A stretch of DNA of 37,605 nucleotides. Origin: Pseudomonadota bacterium. GTDB taxonomy: Bacteria; Pseudomonadota; Gammaproteobacteria; Burkholderiales; Casimicrobiaceae. The notes beneath the pieces were generated by a model. That model did no database searches. It worked only from the letters and a program-made list of their open reading frames with translations, and was not told the DNA's origin. Both the position numbers and the translations under genes were made by a program. The number at the start of each line of letters is the position of its first letter. Position 1 is the first letter of the stretch. Where the stretch lies: positions 1 to 37,605 of the forward strand of contig JAFEDG010000010.1 in NCBI GenBank assembly GCA_018241745.1, in the 5' to 3' direction. Below are positions 8,999 through 16,520 of the stretch, piece by piece.

Positions 8999-9781
8999 TC
9001 AGCCCATGATGTTGACGCCGCCGTCGACGTACAGCGTCTCGCCCGACATCCGGCGCGCGTAAGGCGTTGCCAGGAACGCGCACGTGTAGCCGATGTCCAT
9101 GATATCGACCAGTTCGCCGAGCGGCGCGCGTTGCGCTGCCTCGTTGAGCAGCAGGTCGAAGTCCTTGAGGCCGGAGGCCGCGCGCGTCTTGAGCGGCCCC
9201 GGCGAGATCGCGTGCACGCGGATGTTGCGCGGCCCCAGCTCGTAGGCGAGGTAGCGGCACGCCGCCTCGAGCGCGGCCTTCACCGGGCCCATGACGCTGT
9301 ACGTGGGCACCACCTTCTGCGCACCGTGGTAGCTCATCGCGAACAGCGTGCCTCCCTCGGTCATCAGCGGAGCCGCCAGGCGCGCCATCCGCACGAACGA
9401 ATGGCAGGACACGTCCATCGCGCGCGCGAAGCCTTCGGCGGAGCAGTTGACGAGCCCGCCCTGCAGGTCTTCCTTCGGGGCGAACGCGATCGAATGGACC
9501 AGGATGTCGAGGCGGCCCCATTCGCGCGCGATGCGCTCGAACACGGCTTCCAGCATGCCCGGCGTCGCGACGTCGAGCGGCATGAAGATCGACGCGTCGA
9601 GCGCCGTGGCCAGCGGCTCGACGTGCGGCTTCGCCTTCTCGTTGAGAAAGGTGATCGCGACGTCGGCGCCCGCCTCGCGAAACGCCTTGGCGCAACCGTA
9701 CGCGATGGAGCTGTCGTTGGCGATCCCGACGACCAGGGCCTTGCGGCCTGCGAGGATCGGGCGCGGCGCGGGATCGGTCAT
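8999..9781 (-). CDS. fabI: Enoyl-[acyl-carrier-protein] reductase, FabI type
   Basis: The protein is 260 residues. The NAD-binding start is LVVGIANDSSIAYGCAKAF, with the FabI-style GIAN-x-x-S-IA loop. The catalytic region reads SYHGAQKVVPTYSVMGPVK, giving Tyr161-x6-Lys168, the spacing specific to FabI, in contrast to the x3 spacing of ordinary SDRs. The C-terminus GETLYVDGGVNIMG is typical. The enzyme reduces the trans-2-enoyl-ACP double bond in fatty-acid elongation. Its ATG overlaps the ackA stop (ATGA at 9778-9781), indicating translational coupling to acetate kinase. Because it sits in this acyl-phosphate operon, it may be a second, condition-specific FabI instead of the housekeeping copy; that needs the rest of the genome. 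Confidence 0.94.
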   Translation of the reverse strand: MTDPAPRPILAGRKALVVGIANDSSIAYGCAKAFREAGADVAITFLNEKAKPHVEPLATALDASIFMPLDVATPGMLEAVFERIAREWGRLDILVHSIAFAPKEDLQGGLVNCSAEGFARAMDVSCHSFVRMARLAAPLMTEGGTLFAMSYHGAQKVVPTYSVMGPVKAALEAACRYLAYELGPRNIRVHAISPGPLKTRAASGLKDFDLLLNEAAQRAPLGELVDIMDIGYTCAFLATPYARRMSGETLYVDGGVNIMG

Positions 9782-10992
9782 GTCGCCTCCTTGGGAGCAG
9801 TGCGCATCAGCAGCGCGTGCGTGTGACGGGCGATCATCAGTTCCTCGTTCGTCGGGATGACCCAGGCCGCGACGCGGCTCGCCGCGCTGCTTATCCGTGC
9901 GGCACCGCGCGCCGCCGCATTGGCGTCGGCGTCCAGCGTCACGCCGAGCCAGTGCGCGGCGCGACCGACGCGCTCGCGCAACGCGCGGCTGTGCTCGCCG
10001 ATGCCGGCCGTGAACACGATCGCGTCGAGCCCGCCCAGCGCCGCCGCCAGCGAACCCAACTCGCGCCCGATCCGGTAGGCGAAGAGCTCGATGGCGAAGC
10101 GGGCTGCCGGATCCTCGCTCGCCTCGAGCGTGCGCATGTCGCTGGAGATGCCCGATACGCCCAGCAGGCCGGATTGCTGGTACAGGAGCTTCTCGACGGC
10201 ACGCGTGTCCATTCCGAGCTCGTCGATCAGGTACAGCACGACGCCGGGATCCAGGTTGCCGCAACGCGTGCCCATCGGCAAGCCGTCGAGCGCCGTGAAG
10301 CCGAGCGTCGTGGCGATGCTGCGCCCGCCTTCCAGCGCGCACAGGCTGGCGCCGTTGCCGAGGTGCAGCGCGATCGTGCGGCCGGCCGCCGCGCGCTTGT
10401 CGTGCGCCGGCAGCACACTGGCGATGTACTCGTACGACAAGCCGTGGAAGCCGTAGCGCAGCACGCCGCGCTCGGTGATCTCGCGCGGCAGCGCAAATGC
10501 CTGGGCAAGCGGCGGCTGCGTGCGATGGAAGGCGGTGTCGAAGCAGGCCACCTGCGGCAGCTCGGGCAGGCGCTGCAGCAGCGCGCGGATCGGCGCCAGG
10601 TTGTGCGGCTGGTGCAACGGCGCGAGCGGCACGAACTTCTCCAGCGCGTCGACGATGGCCGGGGTGACCCGCACCGGCTGTGCATAGGCCGGGCCGCCAT
10701 GCACGACGCGATGCCCGACGCCCGCCAGCCGGTATCCGGCGAGGTGCTCGCGCGTGAACGCGACCAGCCGCTCGATCGCCTGCTCGTGCGCGTTGCGGCC
10801 CTCCGCGCTCCACGTGTCCTCGGCGAGCAGCCCGCCGCCGGCGTCGCGGACGACGAAGCGCGGCGCCGTATGCAGCGCTTCCGCCTGGCCGCGCGCGACC
10901 AGGTCGAGCTCGGTGCCGCGGTCGGCGAAGACGGAGAACTTGAGGCTCGACGAACCCGCGTTCAGGACGACGATGGCGTCGCGCGCATTCAC
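9778..10992 (-). CDS. ackA: Acetate kinase (acetate/propionate-type acyl kinase)
   Basis: The protein is 404 residues, the normal length for AckA, from a GTG start (VNARDAIVVLNAGSSSLKF) that overlaps the stop of the phosphate acyltransferase gene (GTGA). ASKHA-fold motifs occur in order: VLNAGSSSLKFSVF, VGHRVVHGG, ACFDTAFHRTQPP, RYGFHGLSYEYI, LHLGNGASLCALEGG, DGLPMGTRCGNLDPGV and VFTAGIGEHS. The enzyme interconverts acetyl phosphate plus ADP with acetate plus ATP in the cytoplasm. Together with the upstream phosphotransacylase it forms a complete acyl-CoA to acyl-phosphate to ATP route. Butyrate or propionate specificity cannot be excluded from the motifs alone, but the motif set is that of acetate kinase. 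Downstream it is coupled to fabI. Confidence 0.96.
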   Translation of the reverse strand: MNARDAIVVLNAGSSSLKFSVFADRGTELDLVARGQAEALHTAPRFVVRDAGGGLLAEDTWSAEGRNAHEQAIERLVAFTREHLAGYRLAGVGHRVVHGGPAYAQPVRVTPAIVDALEKFVPLAPLHQPHNLAPIRALLQRLPELPQVACFDTAFHRTQPPLAQAFALPREITERGVLRYGFHGLSYEYIASVLPAHDKRAAAGRTIALHLGNGASLCALEGGRSIATTLGFTALDGLPMGTRCGNLDPGVVLYLIDELGMDTRAVEKLLYQQSGLLGVSGISSDMRTLEASEDPAARFAIELFAYRIGRELGSLAAALGGLDAIVFTAGIGEHSRALRERVGRAAHWLGVTLDADANAAARGAARISSAASRVAAWVIPTNEELMIARHTHALLMRTAPKEAT

Positions 10993-11930
10993 GCAATCGC
11001 TTTCGCGGCCGCCTCGCGCCGTGCGTGCGCCACCAGCGCCGCGACGCCGCAGGACGCGAGGCGCGTCATCACGGAATCGGCGCGACTCGTCAGGATGATC
11101 GGCACGCGCGCGCCGAGCACGATGCCGGCGGCGTCCGCATCCGCCATGAACGAGAGGCTCTTCGCAAGCATGTTGCCTGCCTCGAGATCCGGCACCACCA
11201 GCACGTTGGCGCGGCCGGCGACCGGCGAGTGGATCTTCTTGATGGCCACCGACTCGAGGCTGATCGCGTTGTCGAGCGCCAGCGGGCCGTCGAGGATGCC
11301 GCCGGTGATCTGGCCGCGGTCGGCCATCTTGCACAGCGCGGCGGCTTCGAGCGTCGACGGCACCTTGGAGTTCACCGTTTCCATCGCCGACAGGATGGCG
11401 ACGCGCACTTCCGGAAAGCGCAGCGCGCGCGCGAGGTCGATCGCGTTCTGGACGATGTCCACCTTGTCGTCCAGTGTCGGCGCGATGTTGACGGCGGCGT
11501 CGGTGACGATCAGCGTCTCCGCATAGGCCGGCACGTCCATCACGAAGCAATGGCTCACGCGCCGCGCGGTGCGCAGCCCGGTGTCGCGCCGGACCACGGC
11601 GGCCATCAGCTCGTCCGTGTGCAGGCTGCCCTTCATCAGCGCCTCGGCGCGGCCCTGGCGGACGAGCTCGACGGCGGCCGCGGCGGACGCGTCGCTGTGC
11701 GGCGTGTCGACGATCTCGACGCCGCCGATGTCGATGCCGTGCTCGGCGGCCACGGCGCGGATCCGCATCCCGGGCCCGACGAGGATCGGCGCGATCAGGC
11801 CGAGCCGCATCGCGTCGACGGCACCTTTGAGCGAGCTTTCGTCGCAGGGATGGGCGACGGCCGTCGGCGTCGGCGGCAACGTCTTGCAGAAATCGAGCAG
11901 CCGCTGGTACTTCGCGTGTTCGCGCGCCAT
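10989..11930 (-). CDS. Phosphate acetyl/butyryl transferase (short Pta/Ptb type)
   Basis: The protein is 313 residues from MAREHAKYQRLLDFCKTL. The PF01515 fold is shown by LKGAVDAMRLGLIAPILVGP, RVSHCFVMDVPAYAETLIVTDAAVNIAPTL (quoted here as a region spanning about residues 130-160), VAILSAMETVNSKVPST, VPDLEAGNMLAKSL and IVLGARVPIILTSRADS. It lacks the N-terminal DRTGG and P-loop regions of long Pta, so it is the short form seen in Ptb and in the C-terminal half of bifunctional enoyl-CoA hydratase/Pta proteins. It converts acyl-CoA plus phosphate into acyl phosphate for the kinase encoded immediately downstream. It starts 4 bp after the DUF3141 stop and overlaps ackA by 4 bp. Acetyl versus butyryl preference is undecided, so no gene symbol is given. 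Confidence 0.92.
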   Translation of the reverse strand: MAREHAKYQRLLDFCKTLPPTPTAVAHPCDESSLKGAVDAMRLGLIAPILVGPGMRIRAVAAEHGIDIGGVEIVDTPHSDASAAAAVELVRQGRAEALMKGSLHTDELMAAVVRRDTGLRTARRVSHCFVMDVPAYAETLIVTDAAVNIAPTLDDKVDIVQNAIDLARALRFPEVRVAILSAMETVNSKVPSTLEAAALCKMADRGQITGGILDGPLALDNAISLESVAIKKIHSPVAGRANVLVVPDLEAGNMLAKSLSFMADADAAGIVLGARVPIILTSRADSVMTRLASCGVAALVAHARREAAAKAIA

Positions 11931-11934
11931 GGCG

Positions 11935-14331
11935 TCAGCCTTTGGGGCGGGTTGCGCGCTTGGCCGTGCGCCGGGCCGTGCCCGCGGCCGGCGCGCGCGG
12001 CGCGCGCTTGCGCGCCGGTGCCGGCAAGCGCTTCGCGGCCGCCTTGCGCTCCACGCCCAGCGTGTCCGCGATCGCGTCGAGCGTCGCCACCTGCTCCGGC
12101 TGCGGCGCCGTGCGGCGAACGCGCTCGTCCGCAAGCAGCGCGCGCATCAGCGTCACGAGCTTCTCGCGGTCGCCCGCCTTCAGCAGGCGCGGCAGCGTGG
12201 CGAGTGCCTCGTCCGGCGCATAACGGACGATGATCTCCTGCTCGCCGCGCACGCGCCGCCACTGGTCGGGCGTGAGGTCGGGCAGCAGGTCGCGATGCTC
12301 GGCGCGCAACGCCTGGGCGAGCGCGAGCCGCGCAAGCGGCAGCGGCTCGCCATGGCGCGCAAGCAGCGCGGCCACGCGCGCGAGCGCTTCCGGGTAACCG
12401 CCTTCGCCGACCGCCGCGAGCGCCTCCTGCACGAACGGCAGGTCGCGCGGCTCGGCCGCCGGCGTCATCGCGTTCGCCTCCGCCGCGCGCTTGTCGGCGA
12501 GGTACAGCGAGAACACGTTGCCGTAGATCAGGAAGAACAGCGCCTCGCTCGCCGCGTCCCGCGAGGCCCGGTAGTAGTCGAGCGACGCGCTGACGGCGTC
12601 CGACGCCGCGTGTTCCACCTTGGCGGCGACGTTGTCCTGGCCCCGCGCCTTGCGTTGCGCCTTCACCGCGTCGGCTGCCGGCCCCACCCACGCCATCCAC
12701 GGATTGAGGTCCGAGAACAGCCAGCGCTGCATCCGCAGCGGATGGAATTGCCGCCGCAGCTTCGCCGTCCAGTCGTTGGCGGACGCCTGCACGAAAGGCT
12801 GCAGGAACAATTCGTAAGCCTGCTGGTTGAATTCCGAAATCGCGGCCACCGCGTCGAACGGCGCCTCGTCCGCGCGCTGGAAGCGGTTGAGGCGCGCGAC
12901 GATCTCCTCGAGCCGATGTTCCTTGAACGACACGTCGTAGTGCGACGTGCCGTCGCGGTCGCGCTGCTCGCCGATCTGCATGCCGTACAGCCCCGGCGGC
13001 AGCGCCTCGATCGACTTCAGCACCGACACGATCTGCGCATGCTCCTTCTTCGCCACCTTCCCCGACACGAAGATGCCCAGGTGGCCGACGTCCTGGTGCA
13101 TCAAGCCCACGATCACCTGGCCGCGCGCCTTGATCTCCTCGGTGGAGCCGTAGACGTCCGCGACCCAGTTGAACGCCTGCTGCGGCGGCGTGATGTTGTC
13201 GCCCATCGACGCGAACAGCACGATCGGCGAGCGGATGTCGCGCAGGTCCATCGTCTCGCCGGCGGCGTTCTTCGCGCCGCCCTTCCACACCTTGTTGCCG
13301 ACGAACAGGTTGCGCGTGATCCACTCGATCTCCTCGCGGTTCATCAGGTAGAAGCCGCCCCACCAGCGCTCGAACTCGAGGAAGCGCTCGGGCTCCGTGT
13401 CGACGTTGGCATACAGGTGGTAGTACTTGTCCCAGAACGTGTTGGCGGGGTTGAGGTTCTCGAAGTTCTCGACGAGCGCCGCGCCGTCGAACACGCCGTT
13501 GCCGAGGTCCGCCATCAGCGACGACAGCCACGTGCCCCCGAGCAGGCCGCCCGAGTAGCGCATCGGGTTGTCCGCACCGCCATCCTGCCACGCGCCGCCC
13601 CAGTAGGACATCGGCGCGCCGTTGATGACGATCGGCCCCGTGTCCTCGGGGCTCGACGCCGCCACCATCATCGCCGCCCAGCCGCCCTGGCAGTTGCCGA
13701 CGATCGCCGGCTTGTCGCTGGCGGGATGCAGCTTGCGCACCTTGCGCACGAACTGCTGCTCCGCGACACACACGTCGGCAAGCGTCTGCCCGGGCTCCGG
13801 ATCGCGGTGGAAAATGACGAAATAGACCGGATGGCCGGCGCGCAGTGCAACGCCCACCTGCGAATCATCCTTGAAGCCACCGATGCCCGGGCCGTGGCCC
13901 GCGCGCGGGTCGATGATGATGTACGGGCGCAGCGTGGCGTCGACCGTCACGCCCGCGGGCGGCACGATGCGCACCAGCGCGTAGTTGACGGGCCGCGCGA
14001 GCGTGCGACCGTCCAGCACCGTCTCGTAGTCGAAATGCAGCACCGGCGGCAGCCCGGCCGCGTTGTGCTCGAGGAAATCGTTGCCGCGCTGGCGCAGCGT
14101 GTCGAGCATCAGCACCGAGCGTTGTGCCGCATCGGTGGCGTAGTGCATCCAGTCGGTGGCGAGGCGCGCGCCGACGGTGGGGTCCGCCGCCGCCGGGGCG
14201 AGATTGGTCGCGTACGCCTTCTTCAGCGCCTCGGCCAGGTGCTCCTGCGCGAGATCCATCCGCTTCCTGAACAGCAGCGCGACCTTCGTCGCGAGATCCT
14301 GGCTGCGCGACAGCGCGTGCGGGGCATCCAT
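11935..14331 (-). CDS. DUF3141 protein, PhaC-like alpha/beta-hydrolase fold
   Basis: The protein is 798 residues. The N-terminal ~110 residues are helical (ALSRSQDLATKVALLFRKRM). The core reads YIIIDPRAGHGPGIGGFKDD and then IVGNCQGGWAAMM, a G-N-Cys214-Q-G nucleophile elbow like the G-x-C-x-G of polyhydroxyalkanoate synthases. A candidate Asp378 (ASMGDNITPP) and His417 (QDVGHLGIF) complete a Cys-Asp-His triad; the Cys-Asp interval of 164 is close to that of PhaC. The C-terminal ~200 residues resemble a tellurite-resistance/DUF533-like helical region and end in a Lys/Arg/Ala/Pro tail that could bind DNA or polyanions. Established knowledge: PF11339 members are annotated as 3-hydroxyalkanoate synthetase-like but lack a settled activity. 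The conserved link with pta, ackA and fabI suggests an acyl-thioester or acyl-phosphate substrate. True PHA synthesis is unproven; no phaA, phaB or phasin gene is nearby. Confidence 0.86.
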   Translation of the reverse strand: MDAPHALSRSQDLATKVALLFRKRMDLAQEHLAEALKKAYATNLAPAAADPTVGARLATDWMHYATDAAQRSVLMLDTLRQRGNDFLEHNAAGLPPVLHFDYETVLDGRTLARPVNYALVRIVPPAGVTVDATLRPYIIIDPRAGHGPGIGGFKDDSQVGVALRAGHPVYFVIFHRDPEPGQTLADVCVAEQQFVRKVRKLHPASDKPAIVGNCQGGWAAMMVAASSPEDTGPIVINGAPMSYWGGAWQDGGADNPMRYSGGLLGGTWLSSLMADLGNGVFDGAALVENFENLNPANTFWDKYYHLYANVDTEPERFLEFERWWGGFYLMNREEIEWITRNLFVGNKVWKGGAKNAAGETMDLRDIRSPIVLFASMGDNITPPQQAFNWVADVYGSTEEIKARGQVIVGLMHQDVGHLGIFVSGKVAKKEHAQIVSVLKSIEALPPGLYGMQIGEQRDRDGTSHYDVSFKEHRLEEIVARLNRFQRADEAPFDAVAAISEFNQQAYELFLQPFVQASANDWTAKLRRQFHPLRMQRWLFSDLNPWMAWVGPAADAVKAQRKARGQDNVAAKVEHAASDAVSASLDYYRASRDAASEALFFLIYGNVFSLYLADKRAAEANAMTPAAEPRDLPFVQEALAAVGEGGYPEALARVAALLARHGEPLPLARLALAQALRAEHRDLLPDLTPDQWRRVRGEQEIIVRYAPDEALATLPRLLKAGDREKLVTLMRALLADERVRRTAPQPEQVATLDAIADTLGVERKAAAKRLPAPARKRAPRAPAAGTARRTAKRATRPKG

Positions 14332-14365
14332 GGAGAGGTCCTCGATTGATCGATCAGAGAGGCGC

Positions 14366-14380
14366 GCGGCACGGTGCCGC
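14366..14380. repeat. Short dyad GCGGCAC-G-GTGCCGC between two genes
   Basis: A perfect 7-bp dyad around a single central base lies in the 63-bp gap between the 105-aa gene and DUF3141. As RNA it could only form a six-pair stem with a three-base loop. As DNA it could be a protein site. No T-tract follows on the minus strand, so it is not a convincing terminator, and read-through into DUF3141 is likely. The high GC content makes chance dyads of this length fairly common. Confidence 0.35.
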
Positions 14381-14394
14381 CCGCGGGCACACCG

Positions 14395-14712
14395 TCAGTC
14401 CAGCTTGTCGCCGACCTTGGCGCGCAGTCCGGCGACGATTTCCTCGATCAGCTTCTGCGTCGCCGGCTCGCCGATGTGTTGCACGGCGTTGTCGCGAATG
14501 TGATAGTGCATCATCAGCGTCGTGCGCAGCTTCTCGAACGCACGCGGGTTGGCGGTCCCGCACACCGATGCATCGTTGCGCAACACGCGCTCGATCACGC
14601 CCGGTGCCAGCAGGCGCACCTTGCAGTTGAGCGCCTGCCGCGCGATCTCGCGATCGATGTCCGACAGGTTCTTGAGCCACCACTCGCCGCCGAAATCCGT
14701 AGGCTTCGTCAT
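14395..14712 (-). CDS. Small conserved-looking protein of unknown function, first gene of the DUF3141 run
   Basis: The protein is 105 residues from ATG at 14712 (MTKPTDFGGEWWLKNLSD); a GTG at 14775 would add 21 unconvincing residues. It is not recognised. It is soluble and helical-looking, with a WW pair near the N-terminus, one pair of Cys residues (NCKV and SVCGTA) and several charged/amphipathic segments (LIEEIVAGLRAKVGDKLD). No HTH, zinc ribbon or membrane helix is apparent. Coding status is supported by sensible composition, as antisense frames in this DNA are Arg/Ala-only. It ends 63 bp before DUF3141 in the same direction. A 7-bp inverted repeat lies just upstream of the start and could be its operator. 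A regulator or accessory protein of the operon is possible but not shown. Confidence 0.62.
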   Translation of the reverse strand: MTKPTDFGGEWWLKNLSDIDREIARQALNCKVRLLAPGVIERVLRNDASVCGTANPRAFEKLRTTLMMHYHIRDNAVQHIGEPATQKLIEEIVAGLRAKVGDKLD

Positions 14713-14716
14713 AGTC

Positions 14717-14739
14717 GTACCATGAGCGATCGATGGTAC
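14717..14739. promoter_or_regulatory. Inverted repeat GTACCAT-N9-ATGGTAC upstream of the 105-aa gene
   Basis: The two 7-bp arms are perfect and separated by GAGCGATCG, giving a 16-bp centre-to-centre distance, which fits a dimeric HTH regulator binding successive major grooves with some slack. The repeat ends 5 bp upstream of the ATG at 14712, covering the place where a ribosome-binding site would sit; none is obvious there. It is relatively AT-rich for this DNA. Function as an operator is inferred from position only. Confidence 0.45.
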
Positions 14740-14790
14740 CGCAGTCAAGCGCCTGTCGAGAATGGAGAATCTCACCGCCGGCCCGGCCAG

Positions 14791-15648
14791 CTAGCGAATG
14801 CCCGCCCGCATGAACGACTGCACGAACTGCCGCTGGAACAGCAGGAACGCGAGCAGCAGCGGCGCCACCGACAGCAGCGTCGCCGCGGTGATGATCGCCC
14901 AATCGATCCCCTGGTCGGTGGCGGAGAAGACCTGCAAGCCCACGGTGACGGGCCGCGTTTCGACCGAGTTGGTGACGATCAGCGGCCACAGGAAATTGTT
15001 CCAGTGGTAGCTGACGCTCACCAGCGCATACGCAAGGTAAGTGGGGCGCGCCAGCGGCACGTAGACCTTCCACAGCGTCTGCAACGGTGTGCAGCCTTCG
15101 ACGCGCGCGGCCTCGTCCAGCTCGCGCGGCACCGTCTTGAACGTCTGGCGCAGCAGGAAGATGCCGAACGCGCTCGCCATGTACGGGAGGCCGATCGCGA
15201 GGATCGTGTCCTTCAGGCCCAGCGCCGAGATCGTCCGGTAGTTCTCGACGATGAGCACGTCCGGCATGATCATCAGTTGCACGAGCACCAGCGCGAACGC
15301 GACGTCGCGCCCCGGGAACGTATAGCGGGCGAACGCGTACGCGGCCAGCGTGACGAGCACGAGCTGCGCCGCCAGCACCATCGTCACCAGGATCACCGTG
15401 TTGACGAAGTAGCGCGCGAACGGGGCCGCGTGCCACGCATGGACGATGTTGTCGAAGGTCCATGGCGCGGACAGCGAGAAATGCGTCGAGTATTCGGTGG
15501 GATGGAACGCCGTCCAGAATGCGTAGACGAGCGGCAGCAGCCACAGCAACGCGAGCGCCCACGCGGCGAGCGTCTCCAGCACGTGGCCCGCGCCCCGGGG
15601 GCGCCCGACCAGCGAGCCTCGCGTCCGCGCAAGCGTGGCCGCGTTCAC
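14791..15648 (-). CDS. ABC sugar-type importer permease, UgpE/MalG-like
   Basis: The protein is 285 residues from a GTG start that overlaps the stop of the other permease gene (GTGA at 15645-15648). Six hydrophobic helices are visible (ALALLWLLPLVYAFWTAF, NTVILVTMVLAAQLVLVTLA and later ones). The cytoplasmic EAA loop reads ELDEAARVEGCTPLQTLWKV, where the ATPase docks. MFS is excluded by this motif, and the sequence matches the CUT1 carbohydrate permease family. It works with the UgpA-like partner, the solute-binding protein at 18837-20132 and the ATPase at 20177-21268. The closest familiar systems import glycerol-3-phosphate or sugars, but the substrate here is not established, so no symbol is assigned. 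Confidence 0.9.
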   Translation of the reverse strand: MNAATLARTRGSLVGRPRGAGHVLETLAAWALALLWLLPLVYAFWTAFHPTEYSTHFSLSAPWTFDNIVHAWHAAPFARYFVNTVILVTMVLAAQLVLVTLAAYAFARYTFPGRDVAFALVLVQLMIMPDVLIVENYRTISALGLKDTILAIGLPYMASAFGIFLLRQTFKTVPRELDEAARVEGCTPLQTLWKVYVPLARPTYLAYALVSVSYHWNNFLWPLIVTNSVETRPVTVGLQVFSATDQGIDWAIITAATLLSVAPLLLAFLLFQRQFVQSFMRAGIR

Positions 15649-16520
15649 TGGTAATGAGTCCTGCGCTCGAGGAACACGAACTGCGCGATCGCCACGGCGC
15701 CCAGCACGACCAGCAGCACCATCGTCAGCGCGGCGGCGTACGCCGGGTCCCAGAAGCGGAAGCCGATCTCGTAGATGTAGTACAGCAGCAGCGACGTCGC
15801 GTTGTCCGGGCCGCCGCGCGTCATGACGACGACGTGGTCGACCAGGCGAAAAGCGTTGATGATCGCATTGACCAGCACGAACAGCGTCGTCGGCATCAGC
15901 AACGGAAACGTGACGCGGCGGAAGAAGTACCAGCGGGACGCACCTTCGATCGCGGCCGCCTCGGCGAGCTGCGGCGACATCGCCTGCAGCGCAGCGACGT
16001 AGAAGATCATGAAGAAGCCGGCTTCCTTCCAGACGGCCACGACCATCAGGCAGGCGAGCGCCGTGCTCTTGCTGCCGAGCCAGTTGTGGCTCGCGAAGCC
16101 GAGCCCTTTGGTGACCTGCTCGATGAGCCCGTACTCGGGCGTATAGAAAAACAGCCAGATGTTGGCCACCGCGATCATCGGCAACACCGTCGGCGTGAAG
16201 AACGCGAGTCGCAGGAAGCCCTTGCCGCGGATGCGGCCGTTGACCCACACGGCCATCAGCAGCGCCAGCGCGATCGACAAGGGGATCGTGCCCAACGCAT
16301 ACAGCGCGTTGTTCTGCAGCGCCTGCCAGAAGATCGGGTCGTCGACGAGCGCACGGTAGTTGTCGAGGCCGATGAACCTGGCAGGCCGCGCCCCTTTGGG
16401 TGTCGAGTAGAAGCTGTGCCACAGGTTGGCCACGGCCGGGAAGTGCGTGAACAGGACGAGCAGCACGCAGGCCGGCAGCAGCAGCAACCAGGCGTGCAGC
16501 CATTCGCGCGAGCGCGTCAT
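15645..16520 (-). CDS. ABC sugar-type importer permease, UgpA/MalF-like
   Basis: The protein is 291 residues, starting MTRSREWLHAWLLLLPACVLL at an ATG that shares one base with the SDR stop (TGATG). Six membrane helices are predicted, with a periplasmic segment containing LWHSFYSTPKGARPARFIGL. The EAA loop is QLAEAAAIEGASRWYFFRRV. Length and motif pattern are those of CUT1 permeases of the UgpA type, without the long periplasmic insertion of E. coli MalF. It is translationally coupled to the UgpE-like gene downstream and to the SDR gene upstream, so SDR and both permeases should be made together. Confidence 0.9.
   Translation of the reverse strand: MTRSREWLHAWLLLLPACVLLVLFTHFPAVANLWHSFYSTPKGARPARFIGLDNYRALVDDPIFWQALQNNALYALGTIPLSIALALLMAVWVNGRIRGKGFLRLAFFTPTVLPMIAVANIWLFFYTPEYGLIEQVTKGLGFASHNWLGSKSTALACLMVVAVWKEAGFFMIFYVAALQAMSPQLAEAAAIEGASRWYFFRRVTFPLLMPTTLFVLVNAIINAFRLVDHVVVMTRGGPDNATSLLLYYIYEIGFRFWDPAYAAALTMVLLVVLGAVAIAQFVFLERRTHYQ

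Noticed and set aside
14332..14790. Pho box upstream of the DUF3141 run
   Set aside because: I looked for two CTGTCAT-like units 11 bp apart before 14331 and 14712 and found none convincing. Phosphate control remains only an analogy with other bacteria.
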